From Oscillospiraceae bacterium (GTDB lineage Bacteria; Bacillota; Clostridia; Oscillospirales; Ruminococcaceae), in NCBI GenBank assembly GCA_025757845.1, contig CP107211.1, forward strand, positions 1,674,001 through 1,738,000: a stretch of DNA of 64,000 nt, written 5' to 3'. Below, in pieces: positions 41,349 to 57,180 of this stretch. The notes beneath the pieces are model-generated. The model searched no databases, had not been told where the DNA came from, and saw only the letters and a list, made by a program, of their open reading frames with translations. Made by a program: the position numbers and the translations under genes. How positions within the stretch are numbered: the stretch's first letter is position 1; each line of letters begins with the position of its first letter.

Positions 41349-42554
41349 TCACTCAATGATCTTGCCAACAACGCCGGAACCAACGGTACGGCCACCCTCA
41401 CGGATAGCGAAACGCAGGCCCTCTTCCATAGCAACCGGGGTCAGCAGCTCAACGTGCATCAGGACGTTATCGCCAGGCATGCACATCTCGGTGCCCTCGG
41501 GCAGGGTGATGATGCCGGTCACGTCGGTGGTGCGGAAGTAGAACTGAGGACGATAGTTGGAGAAGAACGGGGTGTGACGGCCGCCTTCGTCCTTGGTCAG
41601 GACGTAGACCTGAGCCTCAAAGACGTTGTGGGGGTGCACAGTGCCGGGCTTAGCCAGAACCTGGCCACGCTCGATCTGGGTACGATCAACACCACGCAGC
41701 AGAGCGCCGATGTTATCGCCAGCCTCAGCGAAGTCCAGAGACTTACGGAACATCTCCAGACCGGTGATGGTGGTGTTCAGACGATCGGGCTTGATGCCGA
41801 CGATCTCCATAGCGTCGCCAACCTTGGCGATACCACGCTCAACACGACCGGTAGCAACGGTACCACGGCCAGAAATGGTCATGACATCCTCGATGGGCAT
41901 CAGGAAGGGCTTATCCTCCTCACGATCGGGGTTGGGGATATAGGTGTCAACAGCGTCCATCAGCTCCTTGATGCAAGCATACTCGGGAGCATCGGGATCG
42001 GTGGAGGTAGACTCCAGAGCCTTCAGAGCGGAACCACGAATGATCGGGGTGTCGTCGCCGGGGAAGTCGTACTCGGTCAGCAGTTCACGGATCTCCATCT
42101 CGACCAGATCCAGCAGCTCTTCGTCGTCGACCATATCGCACTTGTTCATGAACACGACGATATAGGGCACGCCGACCTGACGAGCCAGCAGGATGTGCTC
42201 ACGGGTCTGGGGCATGGGACCATCGGTAGCAGCAACGACCAGGATAGCGCCGTCCATCTGAGCAGCACCAGTGATCATGTTCTTGACGTAGTCAGCATGG
42301 CCCGGGCAGTCAACGTGAGCATAGTGACGAGCGTCGGTCTGATACTCAACGTGAGCGGAGTTGATCGTGATACCACGAGCACGCTCCTCAGGAGCCTTAT
42401 CGATGTTGGCGTAGTCCATGAAGTCTGCGTCGCCCTTCAGAGCCAGGTACTTGGTGATGGCGGCAGTCAGAGTGGTCTTGCCGTGGTCAACGTGACCGAT
42501 GGTGCCGATGTTCACATGCGGCTTAGAACGGTCGAACTTTGCCTTTTCAGCCAT
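41349..42554 (-). CDS. tuf: Elongation factor Tu
   Basis: 401 aa from ATG 42554 (GGGAGGATATT upstream). GTPase motifs [18 protein letters not shown] and NKCDMVDD; domain 2 [16 protein letters not shown]; domain 3 intact. It delivers aminoacyl-tRNA to the ribosome. It is the last gene of the str cluster, with its own promoter and two terminators. Confidence 0.99.
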   Translation of the reverse strand: MAEKAKFDRSKPHVNIGTIGHVDHGKTTLTAAITKYLALKGDADFMDYANIDKAPEERARGITINSAHVEYQTDARHYAHVDCPGHADYVKNMITGAAQMDGAILVVAATDGPMPQTREHILLARQVGVPYIVVFMNKCDMVDDEELLDLVEMEIRELLTEYDFPGDDTPIIRGSALKALESTSTDPDAPEYACIKELMDAVDTYIPNPDREEDKPFLMPIEDVMTISGRGTVATGRVERGIAKVGDAMEIVGIKPDRLNTTITGLEMFRKSLDFAEAGDNIGALLRGVDRTQIERGQVLAKPGTVHPHNVFEAQVYVLTKDEGGRHTPFFSNYRPQFYFRTTDVTGIITLPEGTEMCMPGDNVLMHVELLTPVAMEEGLRFAIREGGRTVGSGVVGKIIE

Positions 42555-42631
42555 TGGAATATCCTCCCTTATAATTAGGTTTTGATATTGGTTACAACAA
42601 CCCTGCTTGTACAAAATTGTACTGCAAGGCT

Positions 42632-42660
42632 ATTCTACTAAATTTACCCTGTAAAATCAA
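42632..42660 (-). promoter_or_regulatory. tuf promoter
   Basis: Minus strand TTGATT (42655-42660), 17 bases, TAGAAT (42632-42637). A hairpin AAATTTTGCCGG/CCGGCAAAATT (42674-42708) upstream may end part of the fusA transcription. Confidence 0.7.
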
Positions 42661-42726
42661 GTGCTTTTACAGGAAATTTTGCCGGAGTTACACTACCCCG
42701 GCAAAATTCTCTTTGCTTTTCAGCGA

Positions 42727-44853
42727 TCAGCCCTTGGTACGACCAGCAATGATCTGGTCAGCAATGTTCTTGGGCACCGGCTCGTAGTGAGACGGCTCCA
42801 TGACATACTGGCCACGGCCCTGGGTCTTGGAACGCAGGTCGGTAGCGTAGCCGAACATCTGAGCCAGAGGCACAAATGCGTTGACACGCTGAGTACCGGC
42901 CATAGCCTCCATGCCCTGGATCTGACCACGGCGGGCGTTCAGGTCGCCGATAACATCGCCCAGATACTCATCGGGGACGATGACAGCCACCTTCATGATG
43001 GGCTCGGTGATGATGGGATCAGCCTTGCGCATAGCATCCTTGAATGCCATGGAACCTGCGATAGAGAAGGCCATTTCAGAGGAGTCGACCTCATGATAAG
43101 AACCATCCCACAGGGTGACCTTGACATCAACAACAGGATAGCCAGCCAGAACGCCGGACTTCATAGCACCCTGGATACCGCTGTCGATAGCCGGGATGTA
43201 TTCCTTCGGGATCGCGCCACCAACGATGGCGTTGACGAACTCGTAACCCTTACCGGGCTCGTTGGGCTCAATCTTGATCTTAACGTGACCGTACTGGCCC
43301 TTACCACCGGACTGACGTGCGTACTTGGTCTCCTGGTTGGCCTCCTTGCGGATGGTCTCACGGTAAGCAACCTGGGGTGCACCCACGTTTGCCTCGACCT
43401 TAAACTCACGCAGCAGACGGTCAACAATGATTTCCAGATGCAGCTCGCCCATACCAGCAATGATGGTCTGGCCGGTCTCTTCATCGGTGTAGGTCTTGAA
43501 GGTCGGGTCCTCTTCGGCCAGCTTTGCCAGCGCGATACCCATCTTCTCGTTGCCAGCCTTGGTCTTAGGCTCAATGGCAACGCGGATAACGGGCTCGGGG
43601 AACTTCATGGACTCCAGAATGATGGGATGATCCTCATCGCACAGAGTATCACCAGTGGTGGTGTTCTTCAGACCAACAACAGCAGCGATATCACCTGCAT
43701 AGCAGCAGTCGATATCCTTGCGGTGATTGGAGTGCATCTGCAGAATGCGGCCCATACGCTCCTTGTTGTCCTTCACGGAGTTGTAGACGGTAGTACCAGC
43801 CTCAACCTTACCGGAGTAGACACGGAAGTATGCCAGCTTACCAACAAACGGGTCGGTAGCGATCTTGAAGGCCAGAGCTGCGAAGGGAGCGTCGTCAGAA
43901 GACGGACGGGTCTCCTCTTCCTCAGTCTCGGGGTTCACGCCCTTGATGTCAGGGACATCGGTGGGAGCGGGCATGTAGTCCACGATGGCATCCAGCAGCT
44001 TCTGGACACCGCGGTTCTTGTAGGAAGAACCGCAGACAACGGGAACCAGCGTGTTAGCGATGGTCTCCTTGCGGATCGCAGCCTTCAGCTCGGCACGGGT
44101 GATCTCCTCACCCTCGAGGTACTTCTCCATGAGCTCTTCGTCGTTCTCAGCAACAGCCTCGATCAGGATGTTGTGATACTCCTCAGCCTGCTCACGCATA
44201 TCCTCGGGGATCTCCTCGGTGCGCATGTCGTTGCCCATGTCATCGTAGTAGACCTCAGCGTTCATATCGACCAGGTCAACGATACCACGGAAGGTATCTT
44301 CCTGACCGATGGGCAGCTGGATGGCCACGCCGTTGGCATGCAGACGATCGTGCAGCATCTTGATGCAGCGGAAGAAGTCAGCACCCATGGTGTCCATCTT
44401 GTTGACGTACACCATACGGGGGACCTTGTACTCGTCAGCCTGACGCCAGACGGTCTCAGACTGCGGCTCGACACCGCCCTTAGCAGCCAGAACGGTCACA
44501 GAACCGTCCAGCACGCGCAGGGAACGCTGGACCTCAACGGTGAAGTCCACGTGGCCCGGGGTGTCGATGATGTTGATGCGGTGACGGTTCTTCTTGAATG
44601 CAACCGGGTCCTTCTGGGTCTCAGAGTGGCTCCAGTAGCAGGTGGTAGCAGCGGAAGTGATGGTGATACCACGCTCCTGCTCCTGAACCATCCAGTCCAT
44701 GGTAGCGCCGCCATCATGAACTTCGCCGATCTTGTGGTTGATACCGGTGTAGTACAGAATACGCTCGGTAGTCGTAGTCTTGCCGGCATCAATGTGGGCC
44801 ATAATGCCGATATTTCTCGTCATCTGAAGAGAAACTTCTCTGGGTGTAGCCAT
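42727..44853 (-). CDS. fusA: Elongation factor G
   Basis: 708 aa. GTPase domain with [24 protein letters not shown] and NKMDTMG; domains II-V intact, including [14 protein letters not shown] and the C-terminal [16 protein letters not shown]. It drives translocation and recycling. It is 24 bases after rpsG. Confidence 0.99.
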   Translation of the reverse strand: MATPREVSLQMTRNIGIMAHIDAGKTTTTERILYYTGINHKIGEVHDGGATMDWMVQEQERGITITSAATTCYWSHSETQKDPVAFKKNRHRINIIDTPGHVDFTVEVQRSLRVLDGSVTVLAAKGGVEPQSETVWRQADEYKVPRMVYVNKMDTMGADFFRCIKMLHDRLHANGVAIQLPIGQEDTFRGIVDLVDMNAEVYYDDMGNDMRTEEIPEDMREQAEEYHNILIEAVAENDEELMEKYLEGEEITRAELKAAIRKETIANTLVPVVCGSSYKNRGVQKLLDAIVDYMPAPTDVPDIKGVNPETEEEETRPSSDDAPFAALAFKIATDPFVGKLAYFRVYSGKVEAGTTVYNSVKDNKERMGRILQMHSNHRKDIDCCYAGDIAAVVGLKNTTTGDTLCDEDHPIILESMKFPEPVIRVAIEPKTKAGNEKMGIALAKLAEEDPTFKTYTDEETGQTIIAGMGELHLEIIVDRLLREFKVEANVGAPQVAYRETIRKEANQETKYARQSGGKGQYGHVKIKIEPNEPGKGYEFVNAIVGGAIPKEYIPAIDSGIQGAMKSGVLAGYPVVDVKVTLWDGSYHEVDSSEMAFSIAGSMAFKDAMRKADPIITEPIMKVAVIVPDEYLGDVIGDLNARRGQIQGMEAMAGTQRVNAFVPLAQMFGYATDLRSKTQGRGQYVMEPSHYEPVPKNIADQIIAGRTKG

Positions 44854-44877
44854 GAAATTAACCTCCTACAGAACAGA

Positions 44878-45348
44878 TCAATAACGGAAATGAGCGAAAG
44901 CCTTGTTGGCCTCGGCCATCTTATGGGTATCCTCGCGCTTCTTCACGGCGTTACCAGTGTTGTTGGCAGCATCCATGATCTCTGCAGCCAGACGCTGAGC
45001 CATGGTCTTCTCACCACGGCTGCGGCTGTAAGCAGTCAGCCAGCGCAGACCCAGGGTCTCGCGGCGAGCGGGGCTGACTTCCAGGGGAACCTGGTAGTTT
45101 GCGCCACCCACACGGCGGGTCTTGCACTCGAGGCTGGGCATGATGTTCTCCATCGCCTTCTCGAAAGTCTCCAGAGGATCGTTGCCGGTCTTCTCCTGAA
45201 TCATGGAGAATGCCTCATAAACGATCTTCTGAGCGACGCCCTTCTTGCCATCCAGCATCACGCTGTTGACCAGACGAGTGACCATCTTGGAATTGTAAAT
45301 AGGATCAGCTAAGACATCGCGCTTAGCAATGTTACCTCTTCTAGGCAT
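44878..45348 (-). CDS. rpsG: 30S ribosomal protein S7
   Basis: 156 aa from ATG 45348 ([16 protein letters not shown]). Contains [18 protein letters not shown] and [14 protein letters not shown], which bind the 16S 3' domain. The ribosome site lies in AAGGAGGGAAGAAAG. Part of rpsL-rpsG-fusA. Confidence 0.99.
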   Translation of the reverse strand: MPRRGNIAKRDVLADPIYNSKMVTRLVNSVMLDGKKGVAQKIVYEAFSMIQEKTGNDPLETFEKAMENIMPSLECKTRRVGGANYQVPLEVSPARRETLGLRWLTAYSRSRGEKTMAQRLAAEIMDAANNTGNAVKKREDTHKMAEANKAFAHFRY

Positions 45349-45512
45349 CTTTCTTCCCTCCTTCACAGAATGATATCATCGGTACTCGAAAGTAATAAAA
45401 CTCCCGTTGTGTCACAAAGAGCTGACCTTACATAAACCGTTACCCTCCGCTCTTGAACAGCGGACTTGTTATTTATATAATGGAAAGCCGTTTATGGCGG
45501 TTCGTTCCTCAA

Positions 45513-45941
45513 TTACTTCTTTGCAGCACCGGCCTTAGGACGCTTTGCGCCGTACTTGGAGCGGGCCTGGTTACGGCCTGCCACACCCTGAGTATCCAGG
45601 GTACCACGGATGATGTGGTAACGCACACCGGGCAGGTCCTTAACACGACCGCCACGGATCAGCACGACGGAGTGCTCCTGCAGGTTATGACCGATACCGG
45701 GAATGTAAGAGGTGACCTCGATACCATTCGTGAGGCGGACACGAGCAACCTTACGCAGAGCAGAGTTGGGCTTCTTGGGGGTCATGGTACGAACAGCAGT
45801 GCAGACACCACGCTTCTGGGGGCTGTTCAGATCAGAATACTGTTTCTTCTGAGAATTGTAGCTCTTCAGCAGTGCGGGAGCGGTGCTCTTGGTAGCCAGA
45901 ACCTGACGGCCCTTGCGTACAAGCTGGTTAAAAGTAGGCAT
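45513..45941 (-). CDS. rpsL: 30S ribosomal protein S12
   Basis: 142 aa. [33 protein letters not shown] with the streptomycin-site lysine unchanged, and [13 protein letters not shown]-type loops intact, so no classic streptomycin-resistance change is visible. It is the first gene of the str cluster. No L7Ae-type gene separates it from rpoC. Confidence 0.99.
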   Translation of the reverse strand: MPTFNQLVRKGRQVLATKSTAPALLKSYNSQKKQYSDLNSPQKRGVCTAVRTMTPKKPNSALRKVARVRLTNGIEVTSYIPGIGHNLQEHSVVLIRGGRVKDLPGVRYHIIRGTLDTQGVAGRNQARSKYGAKRPKAGAAKK

Positions 45942-46027
45942 TTTGTTTCTCCTTTCTTAATGATAGACATCGGATCGTTTCCGACTTTTTTGCCGCACTA
46001 TCCCCATGAGGGACGCGCAACAGTTAT

Positions 46028-46056
46028 ATAATACTCGCTTTGCGGCCGGATGTCAA
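46028..46056 (-). promoter_or_regulatory. rpsL (str operon) promoter
   Basis: Minus strand TTGACA (46051-46056), 17 bases, TATTAT (46028-46033); about 85-base leader. Confidence 0.8.
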
Positions 46057-46159
46057 CAGTTTCTGCAAAGTTTTTTGCATTTATTCCAGATTTTTTCTTT
46101 TGGACTCTTTTTGATAAAAATCACCCTTGTTTTTCCCCTTCCCTGGCGTCCCAGCGCGC

Positions 46160-46198
46160 AAAAAGCCGCCCCGCAGGCATCTGCCCACGGAGCGGCTT
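46160..46198 (-). terminator. rpoBC terminator
   Basis: Arms GCCGCCCCGCAGGCA and TGCCCACGGAGCGGC (with small mismatches), T5 on the minus strand; separates rpoBC from the str genes. Confidence 0.85.
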
Positions 46199-46231
46199 AG
46201 AATTTTATTGGGTTACCGGATCATGTCTGCA

Positions 46232-49804
<3,573 letters not shown>

Positions 49805-49930
49805 GAAACGAACCCTTTCTTAAACTCTTGTTGTTTCGATGATGACGGACGACTTTTCAAAATCCGCTGCCCTGCCCTGCCGCGGCGGCAGCACGCGCAC
49901 CGCGCAGGGAAAGACAGTCTTGTTCCGGAT

Positions 49931-52900
49931 TTATTCGTCGAAACTCACTTCGTCGGAAGCAGGCTCTGCAGCAGCAGAGTTGTTGTCATCCAGCACAGAA
50001 GGATCATCGAAGCCAGCATCGGCGTCCTTGATGTTGTAGTCGTTGAGCAGTTCGCTCTCCTGCACGACGTTCTCGGTACCGGCCACGTCACGCATGTCAA
50101 AGCCGGTCTCTTCGTCGTCAAAGTTCTGGCGCATGTCGATCTCATTGCCGTCCTTATCCTGGACCACGACGTCCAGACCCAGGGACTGCAACTCCTTCAG
50201 CATAACGCGGAAGGACTCAGGGATGCCCGGCTGCGGGATAGGCTCGCCCTTGACGATGGCCTCGTAGGTCTTGACACGGCCCTCGACGTCATCGGACTTG
50301 ACGGTCAGGATCTCCTGCAGGGTGTAGGCTGCACCGTAAGCTTCCAGAGCCCAGACTTCCATTTCGCCGAAGCGCTGGCCGCCGAACTGGGCCTTGCCGC
50401 CCAGAGGCTGCTGAGTGACCAGAGAGTAGGGGCCGGTGGAACGGGCATGGATCTTATCATCGACCAAGTGATGCAGCTTGAGGTAGTACATATAACCGAC
50501 GGTAACGCGGTTGTCGAACTTCTCGCCGGTACGGCCGTCATAAACGGTGGTCTTGCCGTCGCGGTCCAGCTCGATCTTGGAGAAGTCGATGATGTGGCCC
50601 TTCTCACCCATGATCTTGGGCAGCTTGGTGGGATAAGCCGGAGCGTTCTCACCATGCCACATCTCGCGGGCGGTGTCGAAGGTGTCACCGATGTCGTTCT
50701 CACGAGCAGAGTCGAACACGGGGGTCATGACCTTGATGCCGCAGGCCTTGGCTGCATAGCCCAGGTTGACTTCCAGCACCTGACCGATGTTCATACGGGA
50801 AGGCACGCCCAGGGGGTTCAGCACGATGTCCAGCGGGGTGCCGTCGGGCAGGTAGGGCATGTCCTCCTGCGGCAGGATGCGGGAAACGACACCCTTGTTG
50901 CCGTGACGGCCTGCCATCTTATCGCCAACGCTGATCTTGCGCTTCTGGGCGATGTAGCAGCGCACGACCTCGCGCACGCCGGGCTGCAGCTCGTCGCTGT
51001 TCTCCGGGGTGAACACCTTGACGTCCACGATGATGCCGTAAGCGCCGTGGGGCACACGCAGGGAGGTATCACGCACTTCGCGTGCCTTCTCGCCGAAGAT
51101 GGCGCGCAGCAGGCGCTCCTCGGCGGTCAGCTCGGTCTCGCCCTTCGGGGTGACCTTGCCGACCAGAATATCGCCGCTCTTGACCTCGGCACCGATGCGG
51201 ATGATGCCGCGCTCGTCCAGATCCTTCAGAGCGTCCTCCGAGACGTTGGGGATATCACGGGTGATCTCCTCGGGTCCCAGCTTGGTGTCGCGGGACTCCG
51301 TCTCGTACTCCTCAATATGAATAGAGGTGTACACGTCCTCGCGCACGATCTTCTCGTTCAGCAGGACGGCGTCCTCGTAGTTGTAACCTTCCCAGGTCAT
51401 GAAGCCGATCAGGGCGTTCTTGCCCAGAGAGATCTCGCCGTTGCGCATGGCAGGGCCGTCGGCCAGCACCTGACCGGCCTTGACGCTCTCACCCACTTCC
51501 ACGATGGGACGCTGGTTGATGCAGGTGCCTGCGTTGGAGCGGGCAAACTTGACCAGAGCGTAATCCTCCAGCTCACCCTTGGTGTTGCGGACCACCACAT
51601 GGTCGGCATCCATCTTCTCCACGATGCCATCGTTCTTGGCCAGAACTGCAGTGCCGGAGTCGGTAGCTGCCTTGTACTCCATGCCGGTAGCAACGATGGG
51701 CTGCTGGGTGACCATCAGAGGCACTGCCTGACGCTGCATGTTGGAACCCATCAGAGCACGGTTACAGTCATCGTTCTCCAGGAAGGGGATGCAGGCGGTT
51801 GCGACAGAAACCATCATTCGGGGCGAGACGTCCATGTAATCGACCTTCTCGGCGTCGATTTCCAGGATCTCATCGCGGCGGCGGGCAGAAACGCGGGGAC
51901 GCACGAAGTGCTTGCCCTCGTCCAGCGGCTCGTTGGCCTGTGCCACAACGTACTCGTCCTCGACGTCAGCGGTCATATACTCGACCTCGTCGGTGACGAC
52001 CTGTTCCTTCAGGTTGCCGTTCTCATCATAGATCTTCTTGACCTTGCGGTACGGAGCTTCCACAAAGCCGTACTCGTTGATCTTGGCGTAGGATGCCAGA
52101 TAGGAGATCAGACCGATGTTGGGGCCTTCAGGGGTCTCGATGGGGCACATACGGCCGTAGTGGCTGTAGTGAACGTCGCGAACCTCGAAACCTGCACGGT
52201 CACGGCTCAGACCGCCGGGGCCCAGAGCGGACAGACGGCGCTTGTGGGTCAGTTCAGCCAGCGGGTTGTTCTGATCCATGAACTGGGACAGCGGAGAAGA
52301 ACCGAAGAACTCCTTGATGGCTGCCACCACCGGGCGGATGTTGATCAGAGCCTGCGGGGTGATGACGCTCTGATCCTGGCTCTGCAGGGTCATGCGTTCA
52401 CGGATGACGCGCTCCATACGGGAGAAGCCGATGCGGAACTGGTTCTGCAGCAGCTCACCCACGCTGCGGATGCGGCGGTTGCCCAGGTGGTCGATATCAT
52501 CGGTGGTGCCGATGCCGTGGCCCAGGCCGTTCAGGTAGTTGATGGAAGCCAGAATGTCGGCCACGGTAACGGTACGGCCGATCAGCTGGTCGTGGTTGCG
52601 GCGCAGCATTTCCTTCTGCTCTTCCACATCAGAAGTGGTATCGAGGATCTTCTTGATCTCGTCGAAGGAGCAACGCTCGTTGATGCCGCACTCCTTCACG
52701 TCGAAGGAGAAGAAGCCCTGTGCGTCCACGCAGCCGTTGGTGATGACCTTGACCTTCTTGGCCTCTTCCTTCAGGGCGTCCTCGATCTTCAGCACGACCA
52801 GGTTCACACCGGCGTTGTCGGCCTTTTCAGCCATCTCGCGGGTGATCTTGGTATTGGCCTCGATCAGCACTTCGCCGGTCAGCGGGTCCACCACGTTCTC

Positions 52901-53776
52901 AGCGGCCACAAAGCCGATGATGCGGCGGGCCAGAGACAGCTTCTTGTTCATCTTATAGCGGCCGAACCGGGACAGATCGTAACGGCGCGGGTCGAAGAAC
53001 AGCATGTTGATCTGGCTGGTAGCGGACTCCACCGTGGGAGGCTCGCCGGGGCGCAGCTTGCGGTAAACTTCCAGCAGGCCCTCGTCCTGGTTCTTGGTGG
53101 TATCCTTTTCCAGGGTGGCCAGGATGCGCTCGTCGTCACCGAAGAAGTTCAGGATATCCTCGTTGGTGGACAGGCCCAGTGCACGGCACAGCACGGTGAC
53201 GGGCAGCTTGCGGTTCTTGTCGATGCGGACATAGAACACGTTGGAGGCATCGGTCTCATACTCCAGCCATGCGCCGCGGTTGGGGTTCATGGTGGCGCTG
53301 TACAGGTCGTTGCCCACCTTATCCTTGGCATCGCCGTAGAACACGCCGGGAGAACGGACCAGCTGGCTGACGATCGCACGCTCTGCACCGTTGATCACAA
53401 AGGTGCCGGCGTCGGTCATCAGGGGGAAGTCACCCATGAAGATCTCCTGGTCCTTCACCTCGCCGGTCTCCTTGTTCAGCAGACGGGCGGTGACGCGCAG
53501 GGGTGCTGCATAGGTCACGTCGCGCTCCTTGCACTCCTTAATGCTGTACTTCGGCTCCTTGTCGAGGCGGAAGTCCACAAAGCTCAGTGCCAGATTGCCG
53601 GTGTAGTCCTCAATGGTGCCGATGTCGTGGAAGACCTCCTTCAGGCCTTCGTCCAGGAACCACTGATACGAGTTCTTCTGGACCTCGATCAGGTTCGGCA
53701 TACTGATGACTTCGTCGATGTGGGAGAAGCTCATGCGCTCGGTTTTGCCGAGCTTGACGGGCTTGACTTTCATCAT
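49931..53776 (-). CDS. rpoB: RNA polymerase subunit beta
   Basis: 1281 aa from ATG 53776 (GTAAGGAGTGG upstream; GTG 53788 would overlap the ribosome site). The rifampicin pocket reads [20 protein letters not shown], wild type at all the classical positions. The C-terminal ends with an acidic tail. The promoter lies about 190 bases upstream. rplJ-rplL, the usual upstream neighbours, are absent; rpoD lies there instead. Confidence 0.99.
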   Translation of the reverse strand: MMKVKPVKLGKTERMSFSHIDEVISMPNLIEVQKNSYQWFLDEGLKEVFHDIGTIEDYTGNLALSFVDFRLDKEPKYSIKECKERDVTYAAPLRVTARLLNKETGEVKDQEIFMGDFPLMTDAGTFVINGAERAIVSQLVRSPGVFYGDAKDKVGNDLYSATMNPNRGAWLEYETDASNVFYVRIDKNRKLPVTVLCRALGLSTNEDILNFFGDDERILATLEKDTTKNQDEGLLEVYRKLRPGEPPTVESATSQINMLFFDPRRYDLSRFGRYKMNKKLSLARRIIGFVAAENVVDPLTGEVLIEANTKITREMAEKADNAGVNLVVLKIEDALKEEAKKVKVITNGCVDAQGFFSFDVKECGINERCSFDEIKKILDTTSDVEEQKEMLRRNHDQLIGRTVTVADILASINYLNGLGHGIGTTDDIDHLGNRRIRSVGELLQNQFRIGFSRMERVIRERMTLQSQDQSVITPQALINIRPVVAAIKEFFGSSPLSQFMDQNNPLAELTHKRRLSALGPGGLSRDRAGFEVRDVHYSHYGRMCPIETPEGPNIGLISYLASYAKINEYGFVEAPYRKVKKIYDENGNLKEQVVTDEVEYMTADVEDEYVVAQANEPLDEGKHFVRPRVSARRRDEILEIDAEKVDYMDVSPRMMVSVATACIPFLENDDCNRALMGSNMQRQAVPLMVTQQPIVATGMEYKAATDSGTAVLAKNDGIVEKMDADHVVVRNTKGELEDYALVKFARSNAGTCINQRPIVEVGESVKAGQVLADGPAMRNGEISLGKNALIGFMTWEGYNYEDAVLLNEKIVREDVYTSIHIEEYETESRDTKLGPEEITRDIPNVSEDALKDLDERGIIRIGAEVKSGDILVGKVTPKGETELTAEERLLRAIFGEKAREVRDTSLRVPHGAYGIIVDVKVFTPENSDELQPGVREVVRCYIAQKRKISVGDKMAGRHGNKGVVSRILPQEDMPYLPDGTPLDIVLNPLGVPSRMNIGQVLEVNLGYAAKACGIKVMTPVFDSARENDIGDTFDTAREMWHGENAPAYPTKLPKIMGEKGHIIDFSKIELDRDGKTTVYDGRTGEKFDNRVTVGYMYYLKLHHLVDDKIHARSTGPYSLVTQQPLGGKAQFGGQRFGEMEVWALEAYGAAYTLQEILTVKSDDVEGRVKTYEAIVKGEPIPQPGIPESFRVMLKELQSLGLDVVVQDKDGNEIDMRQNFDDEETGFDMRDVAGTENVVQESELLNDYNIKDADAGFDDPSVLDDNNSAAAEPASDEVSFDE

Positions 53777-54189
53777 AAAATCAACCACTCCTTACTTTTA
53801 TACTCTACGGGATGTCGTATACACGGGTCAAATTTGAGCAGACACACATAATTCGACCCGCGTCGGAAGGAACGTTTCGGCGTTTTTCACAAACTTTGCG
53901 GTTTGACCCACTCAGCCGACCCCGGCGCATTCCTCTTTTAGGCGCATTAGTCCATTATGTGATACTAACGCAGTATACACCCAAAAAGTGCAGTTGTCAA
54001 GCCATTTTTCACGATTTCTGTGTATTTTTTTGATTTTTGCCGGTTTATTCCGCACACCCGGCAGCGTGTCAATTTTCTTCGTTTTAGGGGTTGATATTTT
54101 TATTTTGCACGTTCCATACCAAAACAGCCTTGTGCAATTTGTCTATCTTGTCTCTTGTATTCTGAAGTACGACTTCTTTGCACACAAAA
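53777..54189. other. rpoB leader and intergenic region
   Basis: No gene seen. The rpoB promoter is at 53972-54000, and its leader (53777-53965) contains short GC-rich inverted repeats. The AT-rich remainder up to the rpoD terminator shows nothing I can support. Confidence 0.6.
53972..54000 (-). promoter_or_regulatory. rpoB promoter
   Basis: Minus strand TTGACA (53995-54000), 17 bases, TATACT (53972-53977). Confidence 0.85.
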
Positions 54190-54223
54190 AAGCCTCCGAA
54201 AAATCCGCAGATTTTTCAGAGGC
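54186..54223 (-). terminator. rpoD operon terminator
   Basis: Arms GCCTCCGAAAAATC (54192-54205) and GATTTTTCAGAGGC (54210-54223), T6 on the minus strand. Confidence 0.9.
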
Positions 54224-54248
54224 TCCCTCTTATAATGTTATCAGCGCT

Positions 54249-55331
54249 TCACTCATCCAGATAATCCCGCAGGCGCTTGGCGCGGCTGGGATGCCGCAGC
54301 TTACGCAGGGCTTTGGCTTCGATCTGCCGCACCCGCTCCCGGGTCACGTTGAACTCCCGGCCCAGCTCTTCCAGCGTCCGGGAACGCCCGTCCTCCAGCC
54401 CGAAGCGCAGGGCGATCACCCGCTCTTCCCGGGGCGTCAAGCTCTTGAGCACGTTCATCAGTTCCCGGCGCAGCAGCTGCCGCCCGGCTTCGTCCACCGG
54501 AACACCCGCTTCCTCATCTTGGATGAAATCCTCCAGATGGGCATCCTCTTCCTCGCCCACCGGCGTTTCCAGACTGATGGGATCCTGTGCCAGCTGCAGC
54601 AGTTCCCGCACCCGGTCCGGTTCCAGATCCAGCTGCACGGCGATTTCCTCCACCGTGGGCTCCCGGCCATTTTTGCGCAGCAGCTCCCCTGCTGTCTTTT
54701 TGACCCGGTTGATGTTCTCCACCAGATGCACCGGAATGCGGATGGTACGGCCCTGGTCTGCAATCGCACGGGTAATGGACTGCCGGATCCACCAGGTGGC
54801 GTAGGTGGAAAACTTGAAGCCGCGCTCCGGCTCAAACTTTTCGGCCGCCTTCATCAGGCCGAGGTTTCCTTCCTGAATCAGGTCCAGAAACGGCAGTCCC
54901 CGCCCGACATAGCGCTTGGCCACCGACACCACCAGCCGCAGGTTGGCTTCGCTCAGAGCACGGCGAGCGTCGGCGTCCCCGGCCTGTGCGGCGCGGGCAA
55001 GGTCTGCTTCCTGCTGTACCGTAAGCAGCGGCACCCGGCCGATCTCCTTTAAATAGGTGTGCACTGGGTCATCCAGCGCCACGCCCTCGGCGGAGAGTTC
55101 GTGTTCCAGCTGACCAAGCTGCGTTTCGTCCAGCGGCGGAAGCTCCGCTTCCTCGTCCTCGGCAATGTGCACGCCCCGGGCCTCCAGCGCTTCGTACAGT
55201 TCATCCAGCCGGGCCACATCATAGTCTGCCTCGTCCATGGCGCGGCTGATCTGGTCCGGGGTCAGGGTCTTGCGCCGGGCGTGTGCCGCCAGCGTCCGGG
55301 CCAGTTCCTCGGTCTGCGACAATTTCTGCAT
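54249..55331 (-). CDS. rpoD: Primary sigma factor RpoD (SigA)
   Basis: 360 aa. Region 1.1 is short. Region 1.2 reads [17 protein letters not shown]; region 2 has [20 protein letters not shown] and [19 protein letters not shown] (the -10 contacts); region 4.2 has the [23 protein letters not shown]. It directs housekeeping transcription. Third gene of dgt-dnaG-rpoD, with its own terminator. Confidence 0.98.
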   Translation of the reverse strand: MQKLSQTEELARTLAAHARRKTLTPDQISRAMDEADYDVARLDELYEALEARGVHIAEDEEAELPPLDETQLGQLEHELSAEGVALDDPVHTYLKEIGRVPLLTVQQEADLARAAQAGDADARRALSEANLRLVVSVAKRYVGRGLPFLDLIQEGNLGLMKAAEKFEPERGFKFSTYATWWIRQSITRAIADQGRTIRIPVHLVENINRVKKTAGELLRKNGREPTVEEIAVQLDLEPDRVRELLQLAQDPISLETPVGEEEDAHLEDFIQDEEAGVPVDEAGRQLLRRELMNVLKSLTPREERVIALRFGLEDGRSRTLEELGREFNVTRERVRQIEAKALRKLRHPSRAKRLRDYLDE

Positions 55332-55380
55332 GATTCCTGCTCCTTTCCTCTCCTGCTCCAGCCGGAGGGGAAAGCGGGCC

Positions 55381-57156
55381 TCATTCTTCTTCGCACACGA
55401 GCCCCTGCTTTTTTTCGCGCATCGACTGGAAGTAGTCGTTCAGTTCCTCGTTTGTCATGCTGGCCGCCTTGCTTGCCACGGGCATGCCCCGGGCAATGCG
55501 GTCCAGATACAGCCGGATGTCATCCGGTGTACAGTTCACATCGCTGTATTGTGCCGCAAGATGGCTCAGTTCATTCAGGGCCTCCTCCCCGGCAAAAGCG
55601 TGCAGGGCGGTCAGGCTGATCTCCACGCCTTGCTCCCGGCACCGCAGCATGGCTTCATACAGCTCCTTCTGCTGGGGCTGGATGAACTGCTCTGCCGTCA
55701 GCTGATCCTTGACCAGATCCAGATACTGCGGTTCCCGCAGGATGGCCGCCAGCAGACGCTGCTGTGCGCTGACGATGCCCAGCGCCTGGCTGCCGCCCAC
55801 CGTATAGGGCACCTTGATCTGGTTCATCTCACCGGACTGCAGCACGGCCTTTTTCTTTTCATAACGGCGCTTGCTGCCTACCCGTTTTACAGCCGTTTCC
55901 AGCTGGGTCATGATGGCGGTCTTGGAGATGTTGGTTTCCTCAGCCAGACGTCCGGCGTACACCTCCTGCTCCGTGGGGCTGGAGCGCTCAGCCAGCAGGT
56001 CCACCGCCTGCTTGACATACTCCAGCCGCTGGGCATCCTGCGAAAGGTCATACTGACTGCGCAGTCGTCCCAGACGGAAGTCCAGCGCATTGCCCACGCC
56101 GTCCAGCAGTGCCTTGAAGCGCTCGGCACCATACTTTTTGATGTACTCATCCGGGTCCTTGGCACCGGGGATCTGCAGCACGCCCACCTTGACCGGGCTG
56201 TTGCGGAACAGCTCCAGCGACCGCAGGGTGGCTTTCTGGCCCGCCTCGTCCGAGTCGTAGCTCAGGATGACTTCGTCCGCGTACTCGCTGATGAGCCGCA
56301 CCTGATCCGGGGTCAGGGCCGTGCCGCAGGCACACACTGCTGTGTCGATGCCGGCCTGCTGCATACTGATGACGTCCATATAGCCCTCGCACAGCACGAA
56401 CCGCCGGGACGCACTGCGCTTGGCGATCTGCAGCGCGAATACCGTGTCCGACTTGTGGTAGACCAGCGTTTCCGGGCTGTTGACGTATTTGGGCTTGGAG
56501 TCATCCAGCACGCGGCCGCCAAAGGCAATGATGTTGCCCCGCAGATCAAAAATGGGGGTCATCACCCGCTTCCAGAACAGACAGTAGATCCGCCCGGACG
56601 GACTGCGCTTGAACAGACCGCTGGCGTCCAGCTCCTGCTGATTGTAGCCCTTGTCGCGCAAAAACTGATACAGGGCCTGCCCGTCGTTGGGGGCATAGCC
56701 CAGCCCGAACCGGACGATGGTCTTGTCGTCCAGGCCGCGCCGTCGCCAGTAGGCACGGGCCTGCCGGGCCTCCTCCACAGTGGAGTTGAGGCAGGCATGG
56801 AAAAACCGTGCCGCCTCCTTGTTCATGGACAGGATGCGGCTGCGCATCCTGCCGGTCTTGTCGTCCTCCTGGGGCTCCGGCATCCCGGCCCGGGCCGCCA
56901 GCATCTTGACGGCCTCCGGGTAGTCGATGCTGTTGATCTTCTTGGCAAAGGTAATGGCATCGCCGCCGGCCCCGCAGCCAAAGCAGTAAAAGCTCTGGGT
57001 GTCCGGGTAGACGTAAAAGGAGGGCGATTTTTCACTGTGGAAGGGGCACAGCCCGCCGTACAGCCGCCCCTTGCGCTTGAGCTGCACATAGCTGCCCACC
57101 AACTCCACGATGTCGGTGCGGCGGGTCAGTTCCTCAATGTATTCGTGTGGGATCAT
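55381..57156 (-). CDS. dnaG: DNA primase
   Basis: 591 aa. N-terminal CHC2 zinc site [11 protein letters not shown] and CFGCGAGGD (about 39-68), RNAP-like catalytic core with [22 protein letters not shown] residues in [10 protein letters not shown] and LSYDSDEAG, and a C-terminal helicase-binding domain. It primes lagging-strand synthesis. It lies 24 bases after dgt. Confidence 0.98.
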   Translation of the reverse strand: MIPHEYIEELTRRTDIVELVGSYVQLKRKGRLYGGLCPFHSEKSPSFYVYPDTQSFYCFGCGAGGDAITFAKKINSIDYPEAVKMLAARAGMPEPQEDDKTGRMRSRILSMNKEAARFFHACLNSTVEEARQARAYWRRRGLDDKTIVRFGLGYAPNDGQALYQFLRDKGYNQQELDASGLFKRSPSGRIYCLFWKRVMTPIFDLRGNIIAFGGRVLDDSKPKYVNSPETLVYHKSDTVFALQIAKRSASRRFVLCEGYMDVISMQQAGIDTAVCACGTALTPDQVRLISEYADEVILSYDSDEAGQKATLRSLELFRNSPVKVGVLQIPGAKDPDEYIKKYGAERFKALLDGVGNALDFRLGRLRSQYDLSQDAQRLEYVKQAVDLLAERSSPTEQEVYAGRLAEETNISKTAIMTQLETAVKRVGSKRRYEKKKAVLQSGEMNQIKVPYTVGGSQALGIVSAQQRLLAAILREPQYLDLVKDQLTAEQFIQPQQKELYEAMLRCREQGVEISLTALHAFAGEEALNELSHLAAQYSDVNCTPDDIRLYLDRIARGMPVASKAASMTNEELNDYFQSMREKKQGLVCEEE

Positions 57157-57180
57157 GGATTTTCAAACGACCTTTCCGGT

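Noticed and set aside
42661-45312. 883-codon plus-strand frame
   Set aside because: Antisense to fusA and rpsG; no ribosome site or domain.
50000-53776. Rifampicin-resistance change in rpoB
   Set aside because: The rifampicin pocket matches the susceptible sequence at the classical positions.
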